Shown: piece after piece, positions 19,644 through 28,173 of the stretch
Layout of the letters: each line of letters starts with the position of its first letter
Numbering within the stretch: position 1 is the first letter of the stretch
Assembly: GCF_000374645.1 (NCBI RefSeq)
Contig: NZ_KB894805.1
Coordinates: forward strand, 118,191 to 182,190
Source of the DNA: Arhodomonas aquaeolei DSM 8974
GTDB lineage: Bacteria > Pseudomonadota > Gammaproteobacteria > Nitrococcales > Nitrococcaceae
Direction: 5' to 3'
Length of the DNA stretch: 64,000 nt
The notes under the pieces: generated by a model
The model's database searches: none
What the model saw: the letters and a program-made list of their open reading frames with translations, nothing else
What the model was told of the DNA's origin: nothing
Translations under genes and position numbers: made by a program

Positions 19644-19935
19644 ACAGCGCCGTCGCCACCTGGTGATGGGGGTAGCGGCGCAGGCGCTCGACGAGCATTC
19701 CCCAGCGCCGCTCGTCCGCGGCGAGGCGGGCGAGGCCGGCGCCGTCGCCGGTCAGTGCGGTGAGCCGGGAGGGCCGCCCGGTGGGTTCCGGTGCGGTGGC
19801 GAGACCGGCATTCCGCAGCCAGTGGAGGTGAACGGCAACGGTCTCCGTCGGCCGGTCCGGAATATCCTCGGTGGCTACCGGTCCGGCAGCCAGCCGTCGC
19901 AGGATCTCGCGCAACAGGGCGCCGTCGACCTGCAT
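19621..19935 (-). CDS. Small winged-helix protein, DUF2513-like
   Basis: A 104-residue protein beginning MQVDGALLREIL. It has a predicted winged helix (TVAVHLHWLRNAGLA) and a distal segment (RLTALTGDGAGLARLAADERRW) that resembles the LTWEGHDFLDAARDD pattern of DUF2513. Function unknown. The open frame continues upstream on this strand, but that part overlaps the opposite protease gene and looks like shadow sequence, so I start at 19935. Confidence 0.6.
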   Translation of the reverse strand: MQVDGALLREILRRLAAGPVATEDIPDRPTETVAVHLHWLRNAGLATAPEPTGRPSRLTALTGDGAGLARLAADERRWGMLVERLRRYPHHQVATALFTLARAH

Positions 19936-20001
19936 GGTTGCCCTCGCGTGTGGATGTCCGTCGTCGATGATACGCCGGCGGCGCAGCGGTGACAGGAGAC
20001 G

Positions 20002-20524
20002 ATGGCCATGGATGAACAGGCGCGGGGTCAGCGGCGCATGGGCCGGGGCATGATGATGGCGTTCTGGGTGCTTGTCCTGGGGCTCGGCGCCTGGTGGTTC
20101 CAGGGGGTGCTCGAGGAACGGCGTAACCCGAATGCCGGCGTGGCGCAGACCGGCGGGGATGGCCGGGTGGTGCTGGAGCGCAACCGTTCCGGCCACTTCG
20201 TCGCCACGGGGCGCATCAACGGCGAGCCGGTGACCTTTCTGCTGGATACCGGCGCCACCTACGTCACCGTCTCCCCCGGCACCGCATCGCGCCTGGGATT
20301 GCGGGAGGGGCCGGTGGCGACCTTCAGCACGGCCAACGGCCGCGTGCGGGGCCACCTCACGCGGCTGGATACCGTCCGCCCTCGGTGGCCTCGCCGCGCG
20401 GGACGTGCGCGGAGCCGTTAACCCGGGGCTGGGCGACGACACCGCGTTGCTCGGCATGAGCTACCTCGGCCGTTTCGACATCCAGCTCAGCGGCGAGCGC
20501 ATGATCATCCGCGCACCGCAGTAG
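20002..20524 (+). pseudogene. Retropepsin-like aspartic protease, broken by a one-base frameshift
   Basis: The gene starts at 20002 after an AGGAG site. It encodes a basic N-terminus, one membrane helix (MAFWVLVLGLGAWWF) and the single catalytic motif of clan AA proteases, FLLDTGATYVTVS. The reading frame runs to a stop at 20421 with an arginine-rich nonsense tail. Removing one C near 20376-20381 restores the family ending, with GGLAARDVRGAVNP, then LLGMSYLGRFDIQLSGE, up to a TAG at 20522-20524. It is therefore either a recent pseudogene or a sequencing error. Intact relatives are single-pass periplasm-facing proteins of the TIGR02281 type. Confidence 0.8.
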
Positions 20525-20584
20525 CGGCACGGGGCCCGCGGGCTCAGGCCGCGGCCTGCTGCGGCGGGGCGGCGTCGCAACGAT

Positions 20585-20930
20585 TCAGGGGCCCCGTGCC
20601 GCATCGCTCCAGTGCACCAGCGCCAGATGGCCGTCGGCGGCGCCGGTGAACGCGGTACAGCTCTTCACCCAGTCGCCGCAGTTGGTGTAGAGCGCGCCGT
20701 CGATGCGCTCGATCTCGGCGCGGTGGATGTGGCCGCAGACCACGCCGTCCTTCCCCCGCCTTCGGGCCTCCCGCCCCGCGGCCCGCTCGAAGCGGGCGAT
20801 GTAGTCGGTGGCGTTGGCGACGCGGTGCTTCATGGCCCGGGCCAGGGACGAGCACGGAGCACGGGAAGCCGAGCAGGCGCCGGGTCCGGTTCATCCAGTG
20901 GTTGAGCCAGAGCAGGGGGTCGCCTTCGCC
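20585..20930 (-). pseudogene. Remnant of an LpxH-like UDP-2,3-diacylglucosamine phosphatase family gene
   Basis: Only the C-terminal third of a calcineurin-like phosphoesterase of the LpxH2 type remains. The intact-looking end contains VVCGHIHRAEIERIDG and YTNCGDWVKSCTAF, including the metal-binding GHIH. Upstream, in a different frame, WLNHWMNRTRRLLGFP fits the preceding part of the family. The two frames are joined by a shift near 20835-20850. The N-terminal catalytic segments (DxH, GDxxD, GNHD) cannot be found upstream, so most of the active site is gone. Confidence 0.7.
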
Positions 20931-21040
20931 ATGATGCTCGCTCGGGCTTGCCGGGACGCGGGTCACGCTGGCGCGGCGGGGTTTCACGGATGTGATGCCG
21001 CGACGCCGCTTTCCCGACACGGTGCCGCGGGTGGCGGGGT

Positions 21041-21289
21041 TCAGCGCAGCTGGCTGCTGCGGACCCAGCCACTGTTGCCGTCCCGGGTGCGCACGTGCAC
21101 GTAGCGGCCCTCGCGGCGGTCGGTGGTCACGGGCTCGCCGGGCTCCAGGCGCCGGCCGCGCTCGGCGGTGGAGTCCGGATCGTCCAGGAGATAGGGCGCG
21201 GAATAGCGGGCCTTTGCCTTGCCCGCGGGCGCGGCCGTGGGCAGGGCGAGGAGCAGCAGGGCCGCGAGGGCGAGGGTATAGCGCGACAT
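21041..21289 (-). CDS. Exported SH3-like domain protein
   Basis: An 82-residue protein with a clear signal peptide (MSRYTLALAALLLLALPTAAPAG) and a C-terminal SH3-like fold ending VRTRDGNSGWVRSSQL, in which the GWV core is typical of bacterial SH3b domains. It is probably periplasmic and may bind peptidoglycan, but no partner is evident. A GGAGG lies about 6 bases before the ATG at 21289. Confidence 0.75.
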   Translation of the reverse strand: MSRYTLALAALLLLALPTAAPAGKAKARYSAPYLLDDPDSTAERGRRLEPGEPVTTDRREGRYVHVRTRDGNSGWVRSSQLR

Positions 21290-21327
21290 GTCGAACCTCC
21301 GTGTCGGTCGCGGTGCATTAGAGTCGG

Positions 21328-22176
21328 TTACGCCGGCGGACTGCTGCCGGGTTGCAGGCGCATGGACAGGTCCACGGCGCGAACGTGCTTGGTCAGTGCC
21401 CCGGTGGACACGTAGTCCACACCCGTCGCCGCGATCCCGGCCAGGCCCTCCCACTCGACGTTGCCCGAGGCCTCGAGCCTAGCGCGGCCGGCGTTCATGG
21501 TCACGGCCTCGCGCATGGCCGCGAGCGGGAAGTTGTCCAGCATGATGATGTCGGCACCGGCGGCCAGGGCCTCGGCGACCTCGTCGAGGGTCTCGGTCTC
21601 CACCTCGACGGTGACGGCCGGGTGGTGATGGCGGGCGGCCTGAACGGCCGAGGTGATGCCGCCGCAGGCGAGGACGTGGTTCTCCTTGATCAGGATCGCG
21701 TCGAACAGCCCCTGGCGGTGATTCACGGCGCCGCCGCAGGCGGTGGCGTACTTCTGCGCATGGCGCAGCCCCGGCAGGGTCTTGCGCGTGTCGAGTACCC
21801 GGCAGCCGGTGCCTGCCAGGGCGTCGGCGTAGCGGTGCGCGGTGGTGGCCGTGCCGGAGAGCAGCTGCAGGAAGTTGAGCGCCGTGCGCTCACCGGTGAC
21901 CAGGCTGCGAGCCGGGCCGTTAAGGGTGCACAGCAGGGTGTCCGCCTTGACGGCATCGCCCTCGTCCACGTGCCAGTCGATATGCACCGCCGGGTCCAGG
22001 GCCTGGTAGACGGCGTCGAACCAGGGGCGGCCGCAGACCACGGCGGGCTCGCGCACGATCACCGTGGCGGTGTCGATGCGCTCCGCGGGCAGGAGCACTG
22101 CGGTGATATCGCCGCTGCCGACGTCCTCGTCCAGGGCGCGGCGGGCGTCCTCGGCGACGCGCTGTGGATCGATCAC
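21328..22176 (-). CDS. nadC: Quinolinate phosphoribosyltransferase (carboxylating)
   Basis: De novo NAD synthesis enzyme that converts quinolinate and PRPP to nicotinate mononucleotide. The 282-residue product carries the family motifs LSGTATTAHRYADAL, DTRKTLPGLRHAQKYA with substrate-binding residues, GGAVNHRQGLFDAILIKENH, and the C-terminal EASGNV and DYVSTGALTKH. The GTG start at 22176 overlaps the mrpG stop by four bases (GTGA), so nadC is the last gene of the Mrp operon. No nadA or nadB is in the window. Confidence 0.93.
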   Translation of the reverse strand: MIDPQRVAEDARRALDEDVGSGDITAVLLPAERIDTATVIVREPAVVCGRPWFDAVYQALDPAVHIDWHVDEGDAVKADTLLCTLNGPARSLVTGERTALNFLQLLSGTATTAHRYADALAGTGCRVLDTRKTLPGLRHAQKYATACGGAVNHRQGLFDAILIKENHVLACGGITSAVQAARHHHPAVTVEVETETLDEVAEALAAGADIIMLDNFPLAAMREAVTMNAGRARLEASGNVEWEGLAGIAATGVDYVSTGALTKHVRAVDLSMRLQPGSSPPA

Positions 22177-22517
22177 GCGGGGTCGTCCTCCGCCTCGTCG
22201 TCGTCGATGGCCGCGGGCCGCGGGGCGACGGAGTCGACGCGGCGGCGCAGCGCCGAGCGCCCGAGCATGAAGGCGCTCACCGGCGCGGTGATGAACAGGA
22301 AGAAGGTGATCAGGAACTCGCGCACGGTCACCCCGCTCTCCGTACCCGCGGCATAGGCCACGAAGGCGGCGAGCAGGCTGGCCAGCCCCAGCGTGGTCGC
22401 CTTGGTCGGGCCATGCAGCCGGGTGAAGAAGTCCGGGAAACGCAGCAGGCCCAGCGAGCCCACGAGCACGAAGAAGGCCCCGATGAGGATGAACACGGCG
22501 GTGATGGCTTCCGACAC
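22173..22517 (-). CDS. mrpG: Na+/H+ antiporter subunit G
   Basis: A 114-residue small membrane subunit of the Mrp/Mnh antiporter, with three hydrophobic segments and the typical GLLRFPDFFTRLHGPTKATTLG stretch after the first helix. The C-terminal tail is acidic. It is the last Mrp gene, overlapping nadC by four bases and following mrpF by 12 bases. Confidence 0.92.
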   Translation of the reverse strand: MSEAITAVFILIGAFFVLVGSLGLLRFPDFFTRLHGPTKATTLGLASLLAAFVAYAAGTESGVTVREFLITFFLFITAPVSAFMLGRSALRRRVDSVAPRPAAIDDDEAEDDPA

Positions 22518-22529
22518 GGTCGCCTCCGT

Positions 22530-22799
22530 TCAGTCCATGAGCGCGCCGCGGCCGAGGTACTTGGCCAGCGCGATGGTGCCGACGAAGCCCATCATGGCGA
22601 TGAGCAGCGCCGCCTCGAAGTAGATGCGGTCGGCGAACTGGATCGAGACCAGCAGGATCAGCGCGATCGCGTTGATGTAGAGCGTGTCCAGCGCCAGCAC
22701 GCGGTCCTCGGCGGTGGGGCCGGCGAGCAGGCGGTAGAGGTTCATGGCCATGGCCGCGATCACGGCGGCGAAGCCGATGTAGAGCGTGACCGTCAGCAT
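22530..22799 (-). CDS. mrpF: Na+/H+ antiporter subunit F
   Basis: An 89-residue subunit with three membrane helices and the family pattern RLLAGPTAEDRVLALDTLYINAI between the first and second helices. The start overlaps the end of mrpE by seven bases. MrpF and MrpG, with MrpE, form the small-subunit part of the complex that is needed for antiport. Confidence 0.92.
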   Translation of the reverse strand: MLTVTLYIGFAAVIAAMAMNLYRLLAGPTAEDRVLALDTLYINAIALILLVSIQFADRIYFEAALLIAMMGFVGTIALAKYLGRGALMD

Positions 22800-23287
22800 T
22801 CCAGCAGCTCCTTGAGCGGGCGCTCGTAGCGTGTGCGGATGTCCTCCACGGCCTCCGTCTCGTCCGGGCAGTCGAGCATGTGCACGTATAGGGTGGTCCG
22901 GTCCGCGCTGAATTGCACCGACACCGTTCCGGGGGTGAGGGTGATGATACTCGCCAGCGCCATCGCCCCATGGGGCTCGCGGATCTCCAGCGGGATGATC
23001 AGGAATACCGGGCGCAGGTCGCGATTGCGCCGGGTGAGCACGATCCAGGCCACCGCGGCGTTGGCCGCGATGATGTCCCAGACCACCACCGGGATCAGCG
23101 TGAACAGCACCTTCGGGCGACGGAAGTGGATGCGGTCCGGCCAGAACCCCTGGGTGAGCCGCGGGATGATCAGGCCGAGGATCACGCCCACGAGAATCGC
23201 GCCGGCACCGATGCTGTCGACGAGCAGCATCCAGATTACGAGCACGAACCCCGAAAGCACCGGATTGGGAAACAGTCTGGCCAGCAT
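22793..23287 (-). CDS. mrpE: Na+/H+ antiporter subunit E
   Basis: A 164-residue subunit with N-terminal helices and the conserved soluble half containing HGAMALASIITLTPGTVSVQF and YVHMLDC. The start at 23287 is the ATG just after the mrpD stop and matches the family N-terminus (LARLFPNPVLSGFVLVIWMLL). Confidence 0.92.
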   Translation of the reverse strand: MLARLFPNPVLSGFVLVIWMLLVDSIGAGAILVGVILGLIIPRLTQGFWPDRIHFRRPKVLFTLIPVVVWDIIAANAAVAWIVLTRRNRDLRPVFLIIPLEIREPHGAMALASIITLTPGTVSVQFSADRTTLYVHMLDCPDETEAVEDIRTRYERPLKELLEC

Positions 23288-23288
23288 G

Positions 23289-24827
23289 TCACGCCCCCTC
23301 GTCGTGGTGGCCGGGGCTGGTCTGCCGGCCGGCGTCCATGACGGCCTGCGTGTACGCCCCCGGGCCGTGGAGGAGATCACCCGCGGTGGCCTTGGTGTAG
23401 CCGCTGATCGGCCCGGCGAACACCGTCATCGCCACCACCAGGGCCACGCAGATCCCGGCGGGCACGTAGGCGGCCATGTTCGGGGCGGTGACCGGCCCCG
23501 CCGGCGGCTCGTCCTTCCAGAACAGGGCGCTGCCCGCGCGGCTCAACGCCACCACGGTGAACAGGCTGCCGGCGAGCACCACCGGCCATACCAGTGTCGT
23601 GGGCGAGACGCCCGCCACGGACTGGAGTATCAGGGTCTTGCCGAGGAAGCCGGAGAGCGGTGGCAGGCCGGCCACGGCCACCGCGAGGGCGGTGAAGAGC
23701 AGGCCTAGGGTGGCCCAGCCGCCGGGGCGGGGTGCCGGCTCGAAACGGTCGCCCGAGTCCCCGCGGAACTCGCCGAGAACGCCGGCGAGCAGGAACATCC
23801 CGGCCGTGGCGATGGTGCTGTGGAGAAGGTAGTACAGACCGCCGCCGATGGACGCCGGAGTGAATACCGCGATGCCGACGACCATGGTGCCCACGGAGGT
23901 GAGCATGGCGTAGGCGACGAGCCGCCGCAGGCCGGCAGCGGCGAGTGAGCCGGTCATCCCGATGACGATGGTGGCGAGCGCGGCGCCGAGCAGCCAGGGG
24001 CCGATGGCCTCCACCGCCGCCGAGGCCGGGGCGTCGAAGACCACCGTGTATACCCGCAGGATGGCGTAGACGCCGATCTTGGTCATGATCGCGAACAGCG
24101 CCGCCACCGGCGTGGTGGCGCCGGCATAGGCGTCCGGCAGCCACAGCGACAGCGGTACCAGCGCGGCCTTGATCGCGAACACCGTGACCAGAAGGAAGGC
24201 ACTGGCGTAGAGCAGGCCCCGGTCCGCCGGGGCGACCTCGGCGACCCGGCCGGCGAGGTCGGCGATGTTGAGTGAGCCGGCCACGGCGTACAGCGTGCCC
24301 ACCCCGACGAGGAACAGCGCCGATCCCACCAGGTTGATCACCACGTACTTCACCGCCGCGCGGGTGCGGCCCGGCCCGTGGCCGTGGAGCAGCAGGCCGT
24401 AGGACGCGATCAGCAGGATCTCGAAGAACACGAACAGGTTGAAGATGTCCCCGGTGAGGAACGCCCCGTAGATGCCCATGAGCTGGAACTGGTAGAGCGC
24501 ATGGAACAACCGCCCGCGCCGGTCCGTGCCCTGGATCGCCTGCAGCAGCGCGATCATGGCGATTACGGCGGTGAGCAGCACCATCAGCGCGCTCAGGCGG
24601 TCGAGCACGAGCACGATACCGTAGGGCGCCGGCCAGTCGCCGAGGGCGTAGGCGATCGCCGAGCCGTCGCTGACTGCGGTGACAGCCACGATCGCCGTCA
24701 CCAGTCCGGCGGCGGTGGCGGTCACCGAGAGCACACGCTGGACGAACAGCGGCGCGCCGGCGATCAGCACCAGCACGAAGCCGGCGAACGCCGCGATGAG
24801 CACGGGCAGTATGGGCAGGTGTGTCAT
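23289..24827 (-). CDS. mrpD: Na+/H+ antiporter subunit D
   Basis: A 512-residue, 14-helix proton-translocating subunit homologous to NuoM/NuoN of complex I. The family core is visible in HALYQFQLMGIYGAFLTGDIFNLFVFFEILLIASYGLL, with the conserved glutamate, and in the helix with lysine FAIKAALVPLSLWLPDAYAGA. It overlaps mrpC by four bases. Confidence 0.93.
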   Translation of the reverse strand: MTHLPILPVLIAAFAGFVLVLIAGAPLFVQRVLSVTATAAGLVTAIVAVTAVSDGSAIAYALGDWPAPYGIVLVLDRLSALMVLLTAVIAMIALLQAIQGTDRRGRLFHALYQFQLMGIYGAFLTGDIFNLFVFFEILLIASYGLLLHGHGPGRTRAAVKYVVINLVGSALFLVGVGTLYAVAGSLNIADLAGRVAEVAPADRGLLYASAFLLVTVFAIKAALVPLSLWLPDAYAGATTPVAALFAIMTKIGVYAILRVYTVVFDAPASAAVEAIGPWLLGAALATIVIGMTGSLAAAGLRRLVAYAMLTSVGTMVVGIAVFTPASIGGGLYYLLHSTIATAGMFLLAGVLGEFRGDSGDRFEPAPRPGGWATLGLLFTALAVAVAGLPPLSGFLGKTLILQSVAGVSPTTLVWPVVLAGSLFTVVALSRAGSALFWKDEPPAGPVTAPNMAAYVPAGICVALVVAMTVFAGPISGYTKATAGDLLHGPGAYTQAVMDAGRQTSPGHHDEGA

Positions 24828-25147
24828 TCGCGTCCGTCCACGTGGTCGCTGCCGAGCTCGCGCCGGGCCTTGAGCGCGAGCACGAGTACGAAGGCGGTCA
24901 TGGCGAAGCCGATGACGATGGCGGTGAGCACCAGCGCCTGGGGCAGCGGATCGGTGTAGGCCTTTGTGCCCTCATGGACGATCGGCGGCGCGTTGATCGC
25001 GAGCCGCCCGGTGCTGACCAGGAACAGGTTCACCGCGTAGGAGAGCAGCGTCAGCCCCAGAATGACCGGGAACGTGCGCGCCCGCAGCGTCAGGTAGATA
25101 CCGGCGGCGGTGACCACGCCGATACCGCTGGCGATGAGGATCTCCAT
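24824..25147 (-). CDS. mrpC: Na+/H+ antiporter subunit C
   Basis: A 107-residue, three-helix subunit homologous to NuoK. The typical run from GLTLLSYAVNLFLVSTGRL to DPLPQALVLTAIVIGFAMTAFVL is present. It starts three bases after the mrpA stop. Confidence 0.93.
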   Translation of the reverse strand: MEILIASGIGVVTAAGIYLTLRARTFPVILGLTLLSYAVNLFLVSTGRLAINAPPIVHEGTKAYTDPLPQALVLTAIVIGFAMTAFVLVLALKARRELGSDHVDGRE

Positions 25148-25150
25148 GAG

Positions 25151-27919
25151 CTAGCGCCCCTCCACCGGCGGCTGCTGTTTGCCGAACTGCGAGAGCATGA
25201 GCACCACCGAGCCGACCACGGTCAGGAACACGCCGAGGTCGAAGGCCACGGCGCTGGCGATCTCGAAGTCCCCGACCACTGGCCAGTTCACGTGGGAGAA
25301 CGTGCTGGTGAGGAAGGGCACGTCGAACAGCCAGCTCGCCAGGCCGGTGAACCCGGCGGTGAGCAGGCCGGCGCCGATCATCGGGAAGTAGTTGCCGGTC
25401 AGGCGCTGCTCGGTCCAGTGCACGCCGCTCGCCATGTACTGGGTGACCATCGCCACGGCGGCGATCAGCCCGGCGATGAACCCCCCGCCGGGCTGGTTGT
25501 GGCCGCGCAGGAACACGTACACGGTGACCACGGCGAGCAGCGGCAGCATCACCCTGGAGCCGATCAGCAGCATCCTTGGGTGGCGGGCCTCGGTGTCCGC
25601 GCTCGCCATGGTGTGGGCCTCGTCACGGATCAGCGCGTAGACACACAGTGCGGCGATGCCGAGCACGGTGATCTCGCCGAAGGTATCGAAGCCGCGGAAG
25701 TCGACGAGGATGACGTTGACCACGTTGTGGCCGCCGCCGCCGGGCACGCTGGTCTCGAGGAAGTAGCGCGAGATCGAGTCCAGCGGCCGGGTCATCGCGG
25801 CATAGGCCAGCGCGGCGATGCCACCGCCGCCGGCGACCGCCAGGACACCGTCGCGCCAGCGCCGTCCCGGGCTGCTCTCGTGTGGGGTCTCCTTGGGCAG
25901 GACATTGAGCGCGAGCAGCAGCAGCACCGTGGAGACCACCTCCACCGAGAGCTGTGTGAGGGCGAGGTCCGGCGCGCTGATATAGATGAAGGTCAGCGCT
26001 GAGAGCAGGCCGACCACGCCGGTGGCCACCAGCGCCAGAAAACGGTCGTGGTGACGCAGCGCGACCACGACCGTGGCGATAACGCCCATCAGCCAGACCG
26101 CGACCGCGGGCAGCGGCGCCGGGGTGAGCGCGCGGCTCCCCGCGTCCAGCCCGCCGGTGATGCCGCCTGCCGCGGCCATCACCACGGCGGTGCCGATTAC
26201 CAGCACGACGTTGCGCTGGACGCTGCCGTCGTCGAGCCAGGCGGTGAGCCGGCGGCTCGCCGCGATGGCGCCGGCGAGCACCGACTCGAAACACCCCTTG
26301 CCCGTGAACGCCGGGAAGGTCCGCTCGTGCCAGCGCTCGGCGGCGTCCCGCTGGTAATAGAGCGCCACGGCACCCGCCAGCGCGAGCACGCTCATCACCA
26401 ACGGGACGTTGAAGCCGTGCCACAGGGCCAGGCTGAATGGCTCCGGCGCCTGGAGCAGCACGCCGCCGGCGGCGGTGGCGAGGACCGTGCTGATCGCCAG
26501 CGAGGGGACCACGCCGACGACCACGCAGATCAGGATCAGGATCTCCACGGGTACGCGCATGTAGCGCGGCGGCTCGTGGGGGTGGCGGGGCAGGGCGCCG
26601 GTCTCGTCGCCGAAGAACACGTCGTGGACGAAGCGCAGCGAGTAGGCCGCGCTCAGCAGGCCGCCGATGGTGGCGAACACCGGCAGCAGCCAGCCGATCC
26701 CGCCTAGGCGCTCACTCTCCACCACCACCTCGGTGAAGAACATCTCCTTGGACAGGAAGCCGTTGAACAGGGGCACGCCGGCCATGGAGGCTGCGGCGAT
26801 GGCCGCGAGCCACATCGTCACCGGCATGTAGTGGCGCAGGCCGCCGAGCTTGCGGATGTCGCGGGTGCCGGTCTCGTGATCGATGATGCCCGCGGACATG
26901 AACAGCGACGCCTTGAACGTCGCGTGGTTGATGATGTGGAAAACGCCGGCGATCACGCCCGCCTGGGTGTTGAGCCCGAACAGCAGGGTGATCAGCCCGA
27001 GGTGGCTGATCGTGGAGTAGGCGAGCAGCCCCTTGAGGTCGTCCTTGAACAGCGCGCCGTAGGCGCCGAAGACCATGGTCGCCAGCCCGATCACCGTAAC
27101 CAGCACGAACCACTCCTCGGTGCCCGAGAGCGCGGGATAGAGCCGGGCGATGAGAAACACGCCGGCCTTTACCATGGTGGCGGAGTGCAGGTAGGCGCTG
27201 ACCGGCGTAGGCGCCGCCATGGCATGGGGCAGCCAGAAGTGGAAGGGCACCTGGGCGGACTTGGTGAACGCCCCGAGCAGTACCAGCCCCAGGATCGGGA
27301 GGTACAGCGGGCTCGCGGTGATGGTATCGCCGGCGGCGAGGATGGCCTGGAGCTGGTAGCTGCCGACCACGTGTCCGAGCAGGATCGCCGCAGCGAGCAG
27401 GCACAGTCCGCCGGCGCCGGTCACCGCCAATGCCATGCGCGCGCCCTGGCGCGCGTCCGCGCGGTGGCGCCAGTAGCCGATGAGCAGGAACGAGCTGATG
27501 CTGGTGAGTTCCCAGAACACCACCAGCAGCAGGATGTTGTCCGAGAGCACGATGCCAAGCATCGCCCCCATGAACGCCAGCAGCATCGCGTAGAAACGAC
27601 CCATGGGGTCGTCCTCGCTGAGGTAGTAGCGCGCGTAGAGTATGATGAGCAGCCCGATGCCGAGGATGAGGCCGGCGAACAGCAGCCCGAAGCCATCGAG
27701 GAAGAAGGCCAGGTTCAGCCCCAGTGCGGGCATCCACGGCCAGCTCGCCTCGACCACGCCGCCTTCGAAGACCGTTGGTGCCATCCCGGCCAGCAGCACC
27801 AGTGCCAGCGCGGTGGGGGTCGCGGCGGCCCACGCACTGGCGGTGCGTCCGGCGCGTACCAGCACGGGTGGCAGTACAATGCCCGCCAGCGGTAGCAACA
27901 CGATCAACAGGAGCTTCAT
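25151..27919 (-). CDS. mrpA: Na+/H+ antiporter subunit A fused to MrpB domain
   Basis: The largest Mrp subunit at 922 residues. The N-terminal 500 residues are NuoL-like, with the conserved run FFLDGFGLLFAGLILGIGLLIILYARYY, a glutamate helix (VVFWELTSISSFLLIGYW) and lysine-containing proton channel helices (GAFTKSAQVPFHFWLPHAMAAPTPVSAYLHSATMVKAG). A later section (PDLALTQLSVEVVSTVLLLLALNVLP) is MrpA-specific. The C-terminal 150 residues correspond to MrpB (VVTVYVFLRGHNQPGGGFIAGLIAA), so the separate mrpB gene is absent because it is fused. First gene of the operon; the Mrp complex expels Na+ in exchange for protons and suits saline or alkaline conditions. Confidence 0.94.
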   Translation of the reverse strand: MKLLLIVLLPLAGIVLPPVLVRAGRTASAWAAATPTALALVLLAGMAPTVFEGGVVEASWPWMPALGLNLAFFLDGFGLLFAGLILGIGLLIILYARYYLSEDDPMGRFYAMLLAFMGAMLGIVLSDNILLLVVFWELTSISSFLLIGYWRHRADARQGARMALAVTGAGGLCLLAAAILLGHVVGSYQLQAILAAGDTITASPLYLPILGLVLLGAFTKSAQVPFHFWLPHAMAAPTPVSAYLHSATMVKAGVFLIARLYPALSGTEEWFVLVTVIGLATMVFGAYGALFKDDLKGLLAYSTISHLGLITLLFGLNTQAGVIAGVFHIINHATFKASLFMSAGIIDHETGTRDIRKLGGLRHYMPVTMWLAAIAAASMAGVPLFNGFLSKEMFFTEVVVESERLGGIGWLLPVFATIGGLLSAAYSLRFVHDVFFGDETGALPRHPHEPPRYMRVPVEILILICVVVGVVPSLAISTVLATAAGGVLLQAPEPFSLALWHGFNVPLVMSVLALAGAVALYYQRDAAERWHERTFPAFTGKGCFESVLAGAIAASRRLTAWLDDGSVQRNVVLVIGTAVVMAAAGGITGGLDAGSRALTPAPLPAVAVWLMGVIATVVVALRHHDRFLALVATGVVGLLSALTFIYISAPDLALTQLSVEVVSTVLLLLALNVLPKETPHESSPGRRWRDGVLAVAGGGGIAALAYAAMTRPLDSISRYFLETSVPGGGGHNVVNVILVDFRGFDTFGEITVLGIAALCVYALIRDEAHTMASADTEARHPRMLLIGSRVMLPLLAVVTVYVFLRGHNQPGGGFIAGLIAAVAMVTQYMASGVHWTEQRLTGNYFPMIGAGLLTAGFTGLASWLFDVPFLTSTFSHVNWPVVGDFEIASAVAFDLGVFLTVVGSVVLMLSQFGKQQPPVEGR

Positions 27920-28173
27920 GTCGTCTCTCTATGCCAACGGTCCCGGTACCCGCCCCGGCGCGTACCGCAACACCCCCTGGCGCCGGCGGTGCTGCCGGCG
28001 AGTGCGCGGCGCGGGGCGTTTCGGGGTCGGCGGCAGTCTAGCAGAACTCATCCCCGGCGGCACGAGGGTGACGGAGTGTCGACGTGTGCGCCCTTTCTCG
28101 GTCAAAGTGATGTATAAACGGTGGAATGGGTGCCGGGATTGCGTCCCAGGGGGCTCAGCACGATGGGAGGGTT

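Noticed and set aside
22177..22971. Upstream extension of the nadC frame through mrpG and mrpF
   Set aside because: The extension runs out of frame through two genes with clear Mrp signatures; the GTG at 22176 fits the NadC N-terminus.
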